This document shows positions 7,011-15,355 of a stretch of DNA of 16,576 bases, piece after piece; position 1 is the first letter of the stretch; each line of letters begins with the position of its first letter. A model generated the notes under the pieces. The model ran no database searches, was not told the DNA's origin, and saw only the letters and a list, made by a program, of their open reading frames with translations. Both the position numbers and the translations under genes were made by a program. Source of the stretch: Fidelibacterota bacterium (GTDB taxonomy: Bacteria; Fidelibacterota; Marinisomatia; Marinisomatales; UBA8229); assembly GCA_003535775.1 (NCBI GenBank), contig DPYO01000003.1, forward strand, positions 1 through 16,576, written 5' to 3'.

Positions 7011-7369
7011 TTCAACCGAATTCAAAATATGAAAAACATATTTTTATTTGTGTTAATGAACGCAATCCTGATAGTTCTCGAGGAGATTGTACACGATGTG
7101 GAGGTCAGGAAATCAGGTTGGAATTTGTCAGATTAATAAATCAATATGGATTGAAGGGAAAAGTACGTGCGAATAAATCAGGATGTTTAGATGCGTGTGA
7201 GTTAGGTCCGACAGTAGTAATTTATCCAGGGGGAATTTGGTATAATCAAATTTCATTAAGTGATGTAGAGGAGATTTTTAAAACATCTGTTCTTGGAAAT
7301 GATGCAGTCGAAAGATTAAGGTCAACGAATAAAACATGGGAACAATTAGCTAAATTGCGAAACCAGTAA
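7007..7369 (+). CDS. Thioredoxin-like [2Fe-2S] ferredoxin
   Basis: This 120-residue soluble electron carrier is of the thioredoxin-fold [2Fe-2S] type (the Shethna/NuoE-like family). Cluster ligands follow the family pattern: Cys15 in FICVNER, Cys28 in GDCTRC, and Cys60 and Cys64 in KSGCLDACELGP, then the family signature VVIYPGGIWY. An extra Cys31 is present. No ATG lies in frame near the N-terminus. The start is most likely the TTG at 7007, which overlaps the dehydrogenase stop (TTGA), so translation is probably coupled. Its adjacency to doxX and an oxidoreductase suggests it passes electrons to or from one of them; the partner is not shown by the sequence. Confidence 0.88.
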   Translation: MIQPNSKYEKHIFICVNERNPDSSRGDCTRCGGQEIRLEFVRLINQYGLKGKVRANKSGCLDACELGPTVVIYPGGIWYNQISLSDVEEIFKTSVLGNDAVERLRSTNKTWEQLAKLRNQ

Positions 7370-7375
7370 GCTCAA

Positions 7376-7951
7376 ATGTTAAGATCGAGCCTTATTTGTC
7401 TCTTTTTATTATCCCTTTCAATGGGGAAGACTACCAATCCTTCCAGCTTTGGAATTGCTACTGGTTCACATGGATGGGGAATTTCCTACCAAAGAATTTT
7501 GAAATCAAATGTGAATAGTGAAATAAATTTTGAATTCCGTTTTTATGATGTGAAGGGTACCGATGAATTTCCCATTTCTACTTATTATGGTACGAAAACC
7601 ATAAATGAAAAAAGTCTAGTGATCTCCCCGGTTTTTGCAGGATTTCGGTATTATCCGTTTGAAGGGAAGATTGAAAATAACTTCTCACCTTTTGTGACAT
7701 TGAAGGCAGGTCCCCTATTTATATTTGATGGGAACGAGGAGATAACTTCCTTTTTTGAACGCTGGAAAAAAGCGGAAATCCATGTGGCGTTTGGGGGTCA
7801 CGCTGGAATCGGTGTGAAATTCCTCAGTTCTAATGTCTCATCATTATCCATCAGTGCGGGCTTTGATATCTTCCCCATGAACGAAACTATTGATGATCAA
7901 TCTCAATACAATGGATTTCTCTTCCAGTTTGAATTCAGCTGGTGGAAATAA
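7376..7951 (+). CDS. Small outer-membrane-type (beta-barrel-like) protein, unknown function
   Basis: The 191-residue product begins with a signal peptide (MLRSSLICLFLLSLSMG). The remainder has the alternating, aromatic-rich composition of an eight-stranded porin-like or OmpA-type barrel, for example FRYYPFEG and the C-terminal FQFEFSWW. It ends WWK. There is a short 7-base gap to the ferredoxin gene, so it can be the last gene of the operon. I do not recognise a family. The fit to a small outer-membrane barrel rests on composition only. Confidence 0.7.
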   Translation: MLRSSLICLFLLSLSMGKTTNPSSFGIATGSHGWGISYQRILKSNVNSEINFEFRFYDVKGTDEFPISTYYGTKTINEKSLVISPVFAGFRYYPFEGKIENNFSPFVTLKAGPLFIFDGNEEITSFFERWKKAEIHVAFGGHAGIGVKFLSSNVSSLSISAGFDIFPMNETIDDQSQYNGFLFQFEFSWWK

Positions 7952-8007
7952 TTATGGATGATTAGATTGATTTTCATTAGAAATCGTATTAAAAAAGAGG
8001 TTCAAAT

Positions 8008-8352
8008 ATGAATGATTGTCTATTTTGTAAAATAATTTTAAAAGAAATTCCATCTGATGTGGTGTACCAAAATGACCACATCTTGGCCTTTCGGGATATT
8101 AATCCCCAGGCACCAACACATATTCTGATCATTCCCAAAGAGCACATTTCCACATTAAACGAACTTGAGAAAATTCATCAGGCACTTGCAGGAGAAATCC
8201 TGTTGGCCTCCGCATTGCTTGCAGATCGTGAAGGAATCGCTGAAAGTGGATATCGGACAGTGTTTAACTGCAATAAAAATGGCGGACAGGATGTTTATCA
8301 TATCCACTTGCATTTATTAGGTGGAAGAAAAATGACTTGGCCTCCCGGTTAA
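8008..8352 (+). CDS. HIT-family (HINT/PKCI-like) nucleotide-binding hydrolase
   Basis: This is a 114-residue histidine-triad protein, likely to hydrolyse AMP-linked substrates in the cytosol as HINT proteins do. The catalytic motif H-x-H-x-H is intact at His98, His100 and His102 (QDVYHIHLH followed by LLGGRKM). An N-terminal CLFC (Cys4, Cys7) and the DINPQAPTHILIIPKEHI stretch are family features. AGAGG at 7996-8000 is a well-placed Shine-Dalgarno site 7 bases before the ATG. It lies 56 bases after the barrel-like gene and could be read by the same transcript or by its own promoter. Confidence 0.93.
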   Translation: MNDCLFCKIILKEIPSDVVYQNDHILAFRDINPQAPTHILIIPKEHISTLNELEKIHQALAGEILLASALLADREGIAESGYRTVFNCNKNGGQDVYHIHLHLLGGRKMTWPPG

Positions 8353-8499
8353 GAAATTTAAAATATCAGGATGCGATTTTGGACAAAATATTCATAAGTT
8401 TGACACTATGATTATTGAGAAAAACAAGAAATTTAAAAGGGGATGTCCTGAAATATATACGCGATTCCCAGTTTTCTCTTTTTTACTGCAATTAATATA
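8353..8499. repeat. Intergenic region with a 13-bp direct repeat, upstream of smc
   Basis: The sequence AAGAAATTTAAAA occurs at 8351-8363 and again at 8426-8438. The repeat is 13 bases and A/T-rich, so chance is a fair explanation. No hairpin followed by T-run is visible after the HIT stop. I see no full promoter match. TTGACA at 8400-8405 is a perfect -35 box, but the sequence 17 bases downstream (AACAAG) is a poor -10. The smc promoter may lie here. Confidence 0.35.
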
Positions 8500-11400
8500 A
8501 TGTTTATTTCTGATCTCAAACTTCATGGTTTTAAGTCCTTTGCAAACAAATCAAATATGGATTTTGGTGAGGGAATCACTGCTGTTGTAGGTCCGAATGG
8601 GTGTGGGAAGACCAATATTGTTGACGCCATTCGTTGGGTGTTGGGTGAACAGAAGTACAGCATTCTACGAAGCGGAAGAATGGAAGATATTATATTTAAC
8701 GGAGCGAAGGGATTAAAGCCCCTGAGTGTTTGCGAAGTGTCACTAACCGTTCATAACAACAAGGGGAAACTGCCTATTGAGTATAACGATGTTGAGATTG
8801 GCCGTCGAATTTATCGAAACGGTGACAGTGAATACACGTTAAACAGAACCCCCTGTCGGTTGAAAGATATCCATGATTTATTTGTTGATACGGGGATGGG
8901 TGCGGATGCTTATTCGGTCATTGAATTGAAGATGATCGAACAAATATTATCAGAAACGGGGGAAGACCGAAAAAGGATGTTTGAGGAAGCTGCTGGAATT
9001 AACAAATATAAAACCCAGCGAAAATCTGCTATAAGAAAATTTGAGGCTACCAGGCAGGACCTTGACCGGATCAACGATATTATTTTGGAAGTGAAAACGA
9101 AGGTGCATGGGTTAAACCTTCAATTAAAACGATTCAAACGTCATGAAAATATGACAAAGTATCTTAAAGAAAGTGAAATTTCCCTGGCATTTTTGAAGAT
9201 AGTGCGCTATGAAGAACTGGCCAGACCTTTATATAAAAAAATCGAGGAATTCAAACGGATTCGGAAATCAAAAGAAACAAAGGAAAGTATTCACGAAGCG
9301 AAGCTGGTCCGTCTTCGCGAAGTTTATCAACAGCAGGATAGAGAACTGATCTCTCTGCAGGATGAACTGAAAACTTTGGAGGAGGAACGGGATGAATACC
9401 ACCAGAATGTGCTGGTTTACACTGAACAGAAGCGATCAGCTGAATCTACTTTAGAACGGTTACATCTTGAGAAAAAGAGTAATGATAACAAGAGAGATAA
9501 ACTGTCAACTCAGATCAATGGTATTGAACAAGAAGTCGAATCTTTAAATCCGCATGTAGAAGCAAAGCTGGTGGAATACAAGGGAAAAAAACAAACGTTT
9601 GACTCTGTTGAAAGGGAATATGAGAAGGCACAGGCTTTTGTGGAAAAACTTCAATCAAAACGCTGGGAGGAACAGCGAAAAGTATCTGACCAGGAATCTC
9701 TTTTCAAACGTACCGAATCTCTCATTAAAGAGAAAACAAAACTGGTCCAGAAACTCGAAAAAAATCTGGAATCTATGGAAAAAAATCAAGTTGAATATTC
9801 CAGCCAGCAAAAAATCATTGAACAGAAAAAAACCAATATTCAGAATAAATTGGACAAAAAAAATACGAAACTGACAGAACGAAAATCAATTTTGTTAACA
9901 CTGAAAGAAGACCGCCAGGAGTCAACTCAGAAACGTCATTACGTTCTTACCCAGTCGGAATCGCTGGAATCCCAACTTCAATTTTACAGGGAACTTGTTG
10001 CGAAGGGAGAAGGGTTGCCAGGGGGATCCCGCTACATTCTGGATAGGAAAGAGGATTATCCTGAGATTTTTGGAACCATAGCTGATTTATTCCAGGTAGA
10101 TGAAAAATATCAAAGTGCAATTGATAGCGCCCTGGGAGATTTAGCATTCTGCCTGGTGGCAAAGGACAGGAAAACAGCCCTGTCAGTTCTCGAAACAGTG
10201 CGGGGGAAAGAAGTTGGAAACATGTCTATCATTCCTCTTAAAGAATTATCTGCAAGTGTTCCTGGACTGAAACCACTTCCCAAGAATAAAGAAGTTATTG
10301 GACGGGGATCAGATCTGGTGAAAACAAAAAGGTCTTTTCAAGCTTTAGCAGAGTTTTTACTTGGGGATCTCCTTCTTGTAAATGATTTAAAAGAAGCGAT
10401 CAAGGGGTCTAACCTTGCAGGGTGGAATACTGTTGATTTATCAGGGGATTATTTTGGAAAAAACATGATTCTGTGGACTCCAGATAAGTCAGGGAAAGTT
10501 ATTGTTGGAAGAAGGGAGAAGATTGAGCATTTACAAAGGGAGATTGATGGATTGGGGGAAAAAGCGGAATCCCTAAAAAATAAAATCCTTTTCAATGAGA
10601 ATGATATAACGAAAAAAGAAGAGGAATTGGAAGGTTTGTCCATTGAAATCTCAACTCTTCTTGAAGAGCGGTCTGCTGTAGAAGCAAAGATAATTCAGAA
10701 TCATTATCAACAGGCTCAGATAATGGGGTCCATTCAGGAAGAAAAACTGGAATTGAAAGAGGCACAGGAATCCCTGACTCAACTTTCGTATTCACTTGTT
10801 GATTTTGCTCCAAAGATTAAAGATGCACATACTATGCTTGATAATCTGCAGGGAAGTCTGGAAAAATCTGGTGAAAATTTAGCTAAAGCAAGAAGTGAGA
10901 GAGATACATTCTATCAACAGGTTCAGGATATCCGGATAGAATTACTCAATTTGGAAAATCAAAGGGAGAATCTCCAAATCCAGAAAAAAACTGCGGAAGG
11001 CACTATATCGGAACTTAAAAACAGAAGGCAAGGTATCGAATCAGAGACTCAATTCTCTGAGGAAAAGAAAGAGACGCTTAAAACACAGATTGAAGAAGGG
11101 GAAAGAAAATTAGTTAAAATTAACGGAAGATTGCACCACCATCGATCCATCCTGGAGTTAAAAAGGCAGGTGTACAGTGAGACTTATCAGGAGATTGAAG
11201 CAACGGAAAACCAAATTCGCTCCGAACAAAGAAACCGGGAATCTATCCTGGAAGAATTGAAAAAATGTGAATTAGAAATTGTGGAAGATGAACAACAGAT
11301 TCAGCTCATCCGGGAAAGGATCAGGGATCATTATGATGAAGAAATTTCCAAAACTCTTCAGGTTGAAAAGGATGAAGCAATCCTCATTTCTGACATTGAA

Positions 11401-12021
11401 CGAACCAAACAAAGTATTGAAAGAATTGGCCCCGTAAATATGGCGGTTCAATTGGAATATGATGACGAAAATAACCGTTTTGGATTACTGAATGAACAGC
11501 GGGATGATTTGATTTCTGCGGAGGAAAACCTACGTAATACAATCCAAAAAATTGACAAGGTGGCCCGGATTCAATTTCAGAATACGTTTGATCAGATCAA
11601 ATTAAATTTTGAGAAACTGTTTGTTCTGTTTTTTGAGGGAGGACAGGCCTCTCTGGAACTTACAGGAGACCCGGACCCATTGGAAGCGGATATTTCCATC
11701 CGTGCTCAACCACCTGGGAAACGGAATCAGCACCTGAGGATGCTTTCAGCAGGAGAAAAATCACTCACTGCTATTGCATTGCTTTTTTCTATCTACCAAT
11801 ATAAACCCAGCCCCTACTGTATACTGGATGAAGTGGATGCACCGCTGGATGATATGAATATCAAAAAATTTACAAGGGTCTTGAAAAAGTTCAGTGTCGA
11901 AACCCAATTTATAATCGTGACTCATAATAAGCTTACCATGGAAGCCGCTAATTATCTTTATGGAGTGACGATGGAAAATAAGGGAGTATCTAAATTAGTT
12001 TCGGTGAGGTTTGAAAGTTGA
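8500..12021 (+). CDS. smc: Chromosome segregation/condensation ATPase SMC
   Basis: The protein has 1173 residues, the usual length for bacterial SMC, and a complete domain order. An N-terminal head carries Walker A GPNGCGKT (31-38). A long coiled coil runs to about 500. The hinge spans about 500-670 and opens GLPGGSRYIL. A second coiled coil follows, and the C-terminal head has the signature motif LSAGEKS (1082-1088) and Walker B YCILDEVDAP (Asp1110, Glu1111). SMC dimerises at the hinge and binds ScpA/ScpB to compact and segregate DNA; those partners are not in this window. The ATG at 8500 starts MFISDLKLHGFKSF, the standard SMC N-terminus. The coding sequence ends 15 bases before the stop of the opposing maf. 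Confidence 0.97.
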   Translation: MFISDLKLHGFKSFANKSNMDFGEGITAVVGPNGCGKTNIVDAIRWVLGEQKYSILRSGRMEDIIFNGAKGLKPLSVCEVSLTVHNNKGKLPIEYNDVEIGRRIYRNGDSEYTLNRTPCRLKDIHDLFVDTGMGADAYSVIELKMIEQILSETGEDRKRMFEEAAGINKYKTQRKSAIRKFEATRQDLDRINDIILEVKTKVHGLNLQLKRFKRHENMTKYLKESEISLAFLKIVRYEELARPLYKKIEEFKRIRKSKETKESIHEAKLVRLREVYQQQDRELISLQDELKTLEEERDEYHQNVLVYTEQKRSAESTLERLHLEKKSNDNKRDKLSTQINGIEQEVESLNPHVEAKLVEYKGKKQTFDSVEREYEKAQAFVEKLQSKRWEEQRKVSDQESLFKRTESLIKEKTKLVQKLEKNLESMEKNQVEYSSQQKIIEQKKTNIQNKLDKKNTKLTERKSILLTLKEDRQESTQKRHYVLTQSESLESQLQFYRELVAKGEGLPGGSRYILDRKEDYPEIFGTIADLFQVDEKYQSAIDSALGDLAFCLVAKDRKTALSVLETVRGKEVGNMSIIPLKELSASVPGLKPLPKNKEVIGRGSDLVKTKRSFQALAEFLLGDLLLVNDLKEAIKGSNLAGWNTVDLSGDYFGKNMILWTPDKSGKVIVGRREKIEHLQREIDGLGEKAESLKNKILFNENDITKKEEELEGLSIEISTLLEERSAVEAKIIQNHYQQAQIMGSIQEEKLELKEAQESLTQLSYSLVDFAPKIKDAHTMLDNLQGSLEKSGENLAKARSERDTFYQQVQDIRIELLNLENQRENLQIQKKTAEGTISELKNRRQGIESETQFSEEKKETLKTQIEEGERKLVKINGRLHHHRSILELKRQVYSETYQEIEATENQIRSEQRNRESILEELKKCELEIVEDEQQIQLIRERIRDHYDEEISKTLQVEKDEAILISDIERTKQSIERIGPVNMAVQLEYDDENNRFGLLNEQRDDLISAEENLRNTIQKIDKVARIQFQNTFDQIKLNFEKLFVLFFEGGQASLELTGDPDPLEADISIRAQPPGKRNQHLRMLSAGEKSLTAIALLFSIYQYKPSPYCILDEVDAPLDDMNIKKFTRVLKKFSVETQFIIVTHNKLTMEAANYLYGVTMENKGVSKLVSVRFES

Positions 12022-12036
12022 AATATCCTCCCAAAT

Positions 12037-12615
12037 TCAAAACGTAGAAATTATTGCTTTATATTTTTGATAAAAAGCTGAAAGCGGGAATCCTACTACA
12101 TTGTAATAACATCCGTTTACTTTTTTAACACAAACAGAAAACCAGTCTTGAATTCCGTATGATCCGGCTTTATCAAGGGGATTATATGTTTCAATATAGT
12201 TCTGGATTTCGTTTTTAGATAAGTGCTGAAAGGTCACCCGTGTTTCTTCGCTGAATATTTCACAGATCTTTTGGTCTTTCAATTCCAGACACACTCCTGT
12301 AATAACGGTGTGAGTCTTCCCTGAAAGCCAGGACAGCATTTCAGTACCTTCCTCTTTATTGGAAGGTTTCCCAAGGATTTTGTTATTAAAAACGACAATT
12401 GTATCTGCACCAATTACCAATCGGTCAGGAAATTGGTTTGCAACAGAATGAGCCTTCAGTTTCGCAAAATGTTCAGCGAAATCTTTTGAGGGAAGACGTA
12501 GGGAAAAATCTTCATAAATATCACTTGGGATAACCTGAAAATCCAGTCCAATTTGTTTTAGCAGAAACTTTCGCCTTGGAGAACCGGAGGCAAGGATCAG
12601 AGGAACCTGATTCAT
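12037..12615 (-). CDS. maf: Maf-family nucleoside triphosphate pyrophosphatase
   Basis: The 192-residue protein should hydrolyse non-canonical or modified NTPs, or dTTP/UTP, to the monophosphate. Motifs are ILASGSPRRKFLLKQ (SGSPRR at 10-15), GADTIV with Asp71, ILGKP at 80-84, and DKAGSYGIQ at 148-156. The family includes septum-related Maf of Bacillus subtilis and YhdE/YceF of E. coli. Its ATG shares bases with the TGA of the C25 gene upstream (ATGA), so it is probably translated by coupling. It lies convergent to smc with only 15 bases between stop codons and no visible terminator. Confidence 0.94.
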   Translation of the reverse strand: MNQVPLILASGSPRRKFLLKQIGLDFQVIPSDIYEDFSLRLPSKDFAEHFAKLKAHSVANQFPDRLVIGADTIVVFNNKILGKPSNKEEGTEMLSWLSGKTHTVITGVCLELKDQKICEIFSEETRVTFQHLSKNEIQNYIETYNPLDKAGSYGIQDWFSVCVKKVNGCYYNVVGFPLSAFYQKYKAIISTF

Positions 12616-15230
12616 CGAAATTTGGCCATTCTCCCGATTGTGGATACACTGGAACCGTTTGCATCTGCTTTTACCCTGTAAAGGTATACTCCGTTAGCCA
12701 ATTCTCCACCGAAAGAATCTCTACCATCTTCCCAGTTGACTGTATAATATCCAGCAGTTGGAAATGTTATCTTTTCAAAAGACTTTATTTTTCTTCCACT
12801 GAGGGTATACACGTCGATGGAAACTTTAGCAGGCGTTGAGATTTCAAATACGAATTGTGTGGAAGTTTTGAAAGGATTAGGATAATTCATAACCTGGAAA
12901 AGGCGTAGGCTGTTGTTTTCTGCTTGGTTAAGATAAATTTCTTTTTCGGAAGGATTATTTGCACTGTCCCAGGCTTTAATACGAATGTTTATTATCTCAG
13001 AAAAATCATCTAAATTTGGTTGAATGATTCCGGTTTGAATGCTGTTGGAATCATAAATAAATCGATTGGTTATATCTGTCACATCCCCAGTGGCTAAATC
13101 CGTGAGGGATATTTCATGTCCGGGTTCACCTGCCAGATTGATACCAAGGCTGTCTTCCAATCGTATAACCAATATTTCGTTATCCCGGAAATGATCACCG
13201 GATTTGAGGATCCGTCCTTTATTGGTTTCGAACGAAATAATTGGGCCTTCATCATCATGGACAGAACTGCCACTGGTGAAATAAACAGGCGAATATGTTC
13301 CAACCGCTTCTCTTGTACTATCATTTGATATTAAATAAAGGTTGAGATGTCCTGGGTTTTGAGAATAAGAAATATCCTTTGGAACTATAAGATTTCCGGA
13401 AAAATTGTTATCTGAAAATGTGAATTGTCCTTGGAATAAAGTAGCTCCTGGAAGAATATATGAAATTGTAACGGATCCAAAATTACGTTCTACTTGGCGA
13501 TCTGAATCTTTAAGGATAACATAGCCGGACCCTCCTGAATTAAATGGACTGATTCCACTGAATTCCGCCACCTCCAGTGTTTTTAATGTGTCTGGATCAA
13601 GGGTTGTAGCAGTGAGAGTTTCATTGGGAAAGGGAATGCTCATTCCCGGATCGCCAAAAAGATGAAACTTCTGCCCTCCAGAGTCTCCTGTTTTTACTGA
13701 TTGAAAGATAGTTCCTATAGGTTGATCTGTGATATTTCCGTTTGGAAAAAATGCTTGAAACAATCTTTTTTCGTTGAGCCAGTTGGATGCATATCCAATA
13801 CTATGGCTGGTGGAGATGATCGCAGATGCACCATTCATAGGCAAGCGGATAATATCTTCGGAAAAGGCGTCAGTGTTTGGATTATCAAACTGTCCCCAGG
13901 AACAGGTTCCGGCAATCCAGATAGGAAGTTTCATTCCGGTGTTGATAAACTGAAGATCCCCCCTGTCTTTCTGAAGAAGTTTTTCCTGAGCCCAACTTGA
14001 GGAACTTCCGTGACCAATATAATTAATGATGGCGGTGCCGTTATCTAAAGCATCAAAAAGAGCTTGGGTTGCTCCCGGTTTTACAACTCCATATGCTGAG
14101 GCATCACTTACTTCCGGATATTCGGTTAAATAAATTTTTTGAACATTAATAAAAGAAGGAATATAATTTATGGCTAAGGAATCAGAATATTCTATGTGTT
14201 CAGTATCGTTAGCTACTGGTCGTTCTACATCGTCCGCAGCCAGTGTTATCCGGTTACGCCATAATCCTAATTCCGGATTTGTTTCGTATTCGATGATTTT
14301 CTCTACAAAAGCTTCTACATCAGCCACATGTCGCGCAGGATACCGGCCAAGAGCAACTGCTGGTATGTCCCCATCAATTGCAGCCAGAAGATCATCAGAT
14401 GCGTATTCATATTCTCCAGCTCCACGATACATTGTTGGTACAAATTCGATATCACCCATAAGCAGGGCAAAAGCAAGACTATTTGACGAGCCGGTAACAG
14501 CGTTTTCAAAGAAACTCAGGATGGCTTCTGCTTCTGAATTGTTCTCGTTAAGAAATTCGATGTAAATCTCTTCTAAGGGGACATATGAAGTTGTCAGCGG
14601 ATCGGAGCCGAAACTGGAACGATGATTCAGGAGTGGTTGGCTGGCACTCTCAAAGTTCTGAGGACCTATAATGATATATTCGGCTCCATCTACCAGGCTT
14701 TTTAAAAGAGGAGCGAAAGGTTGATCTGTTTCTTCCATTTGCCTTGGGGAGACAGACATTATCCATTCCTTTGCAGTTTTCCAGTTCAAAACTCTCACTG
14801 CCAGGAGCCCCTTCTGGTGTTTGGACAGATCTCCTGAAGGTTCTTGAAACTGATCATCAAATTGGATTGTGATTAATATCTCTGAATAATATTCATTCTG
14901 GCCAGCGTAAGGGGACACTTTCAGTGTAGCAGTATTTAATCGCTGGAGTTTTTGCTTCTGAATCCATTCAACGCCGATATCTGTCAATTCATTACAATTT
15001 TCAGGGCAGGGTCGTTTTCCTTGGAATGAGGCATTCATGGCAGGATAATTTTCTGAAGGGAGACCAATGAGAAAGTGAACTGGCTGCAAATCACCTTTGT
15101 GTGGATTATTAATGGTGACTACAAATTTGAATTCATGGGAGGAGGAAAAGATTACACTTTCTCCCACATCACCAAAAAGTTGAACAATACCTAAGATGGA
15201 TATAAAAATAAAAATGAGTAATCGAATCAT
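12612..15230 (-). CDS. Gingipain-family C25 peptidase, PorU-like, with T9SS-type C-terminal domain
   Basis: The protein has 872 residues and a signal peptide (MIRLLIFIFISILGIVQLFG). It has a beta-rich N-terminal propeptide-like region and a caspase-like C25 domain with the catalytic dyad His407 (INYIGHGS) and Cys443 (IAGTCSWG), spaced as in gingipains. Ig-like regions follow, with PorU-like landmarks: a GPxISFE stretch, DSLGINLAGEPGHEI, then KAWDSANNPS. The final 90 residues start NYPNPF (782-787) and end VYLYRVKA..GRMAKFR, the T9SS sorting or FlgD-like Ig tail. PorU is the T9SS sortase that removes sorting signals at the cell surface. The domain order fits it, but the protein is shorter than Porphyromonas PorU, so a secreted gingipain-like enzyme is the alternative. 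The ATG at 15230 is the first credible start; no other T9SS gene is present. Confidence 0.85.
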   Translation of the reverse strand: MIRLLIFIFISILGIVQLFGDVGESVIFSSSHEFKFVVTINNPHKGDLQPVHFLIGLPSENYPAMNASFQGKRPCPENCNELTDIGVEWIQKQKLQRLNTATLKVSPYAGQNEYYSEILITIQFDDQFQEPSGDLSKHQKGLLAVRVLNWKTAKEWIMSVSPRQMEETDQPFAPLLKSLVDGAEYIIIGPQNFESASQPLLNHRSSFGSDPLTTSYVPLEEIYIEFLNENNSEAEAILSFFENAVTGSSNSLAFALLMGDIEFVPTMYRGAGEYEYASDDLLAAIDGDIPAVALGRYPARHVADVEAFVEKIIEYETNPELGLWRNRITLAADDVERPVANDTEHIEYSDSLAINYIPSFINVQKIYLTEYPEVSDASAYGVVKPGATQALFDALDNGTAIINYIGHGSSSSWAQEKLLQKDRGDLQFINTGMKLPIWIAGTCSWGQFDNPNTDAFSEDIIRLPMNGASAIISTSHSIGYASNWLNEKRLFQAFFPNGNITDQPIGTIFQSVKTGDSGGQKFHLFGDPGMSIPFPNETLTATTLDPDTLKTLEVAEFSGISPFNSGGSGYVILKDSDRQVERNFGSVTISYILPGATLFQGQFTFSDNNFSGNLIVPKDISYSQNPGHLNLYLISNDSTREAVGTYSPVYFTSGSSVHDDEGPIISFETNKGRILKSGDHFRDNEILVIRLEDSLGINLAGEPGHEISLTDLATGDVTDITNRFIYDSNSIQTGIIQPNLDDFSEIINIRIKAWDSANNPSEKEIYLNQAENNSLRLFQVMNYPNPFKTSTQFVFEISTPAKVSIDVYTLSGRKIKSFEKITFPTAGYYTVNWEDGRDSFGGELANGVYLYRVKADANGSSVSTIGRMAKFR

Positions 15231-15355
15231 GGATGAAATTAAGTCATACTTACTGGTAATGAAATTGGATATATAATCTGTCCCGTCGTAACTTTTTATT
15301 ACGTTTTTAAACGGATATTATTTGTTTCAGTTCCTAACCTATAGATAAAGATACC
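15231..15355. promoter_or_regulatory. Divergent intergenic region between the C25 gene and aconitase
   Basis: These 125 bases must carry promoters for both directions. Two short inverted repeats sit side by side: CGTAA at 15287-15291 with TTACG at 15299-15303, and CGTTT at 15302-15306 with AAACG at 15309-15313. Such symmetric elements could bind a regulator. TATTAT at 15316-15321 could be the -10 of aconitase, but no convincing -35 is visible. I see no strong Shine-Dalgarno site before the aconitase ATG (only AAAG). Confidence 0.4.

Noticed and set aside
7969..7985. Hairpin GATTT / AAATC between the barrel-like gene and the HIT gene
   Set aside because: Only five weak A/T-rich pairs and no following T-run, so it is not a credible terminator.
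8599..12021. Coiled-coil repeats of SMC as a possible internal repeat array
   Set aside because: The Lys/Glu-rich periodicity is explained by the heptad pattern of the SMC arms; there is no DNA-level tandem repeat.
14170..14565. 131-residue plus-strand frame opposite the C25 gene
   Set aside because: It lies wholly within the well-supported C25 domain on the other strand and has a low-complexity Ser/Arg/Ala composition, as expected of a shadow frame.
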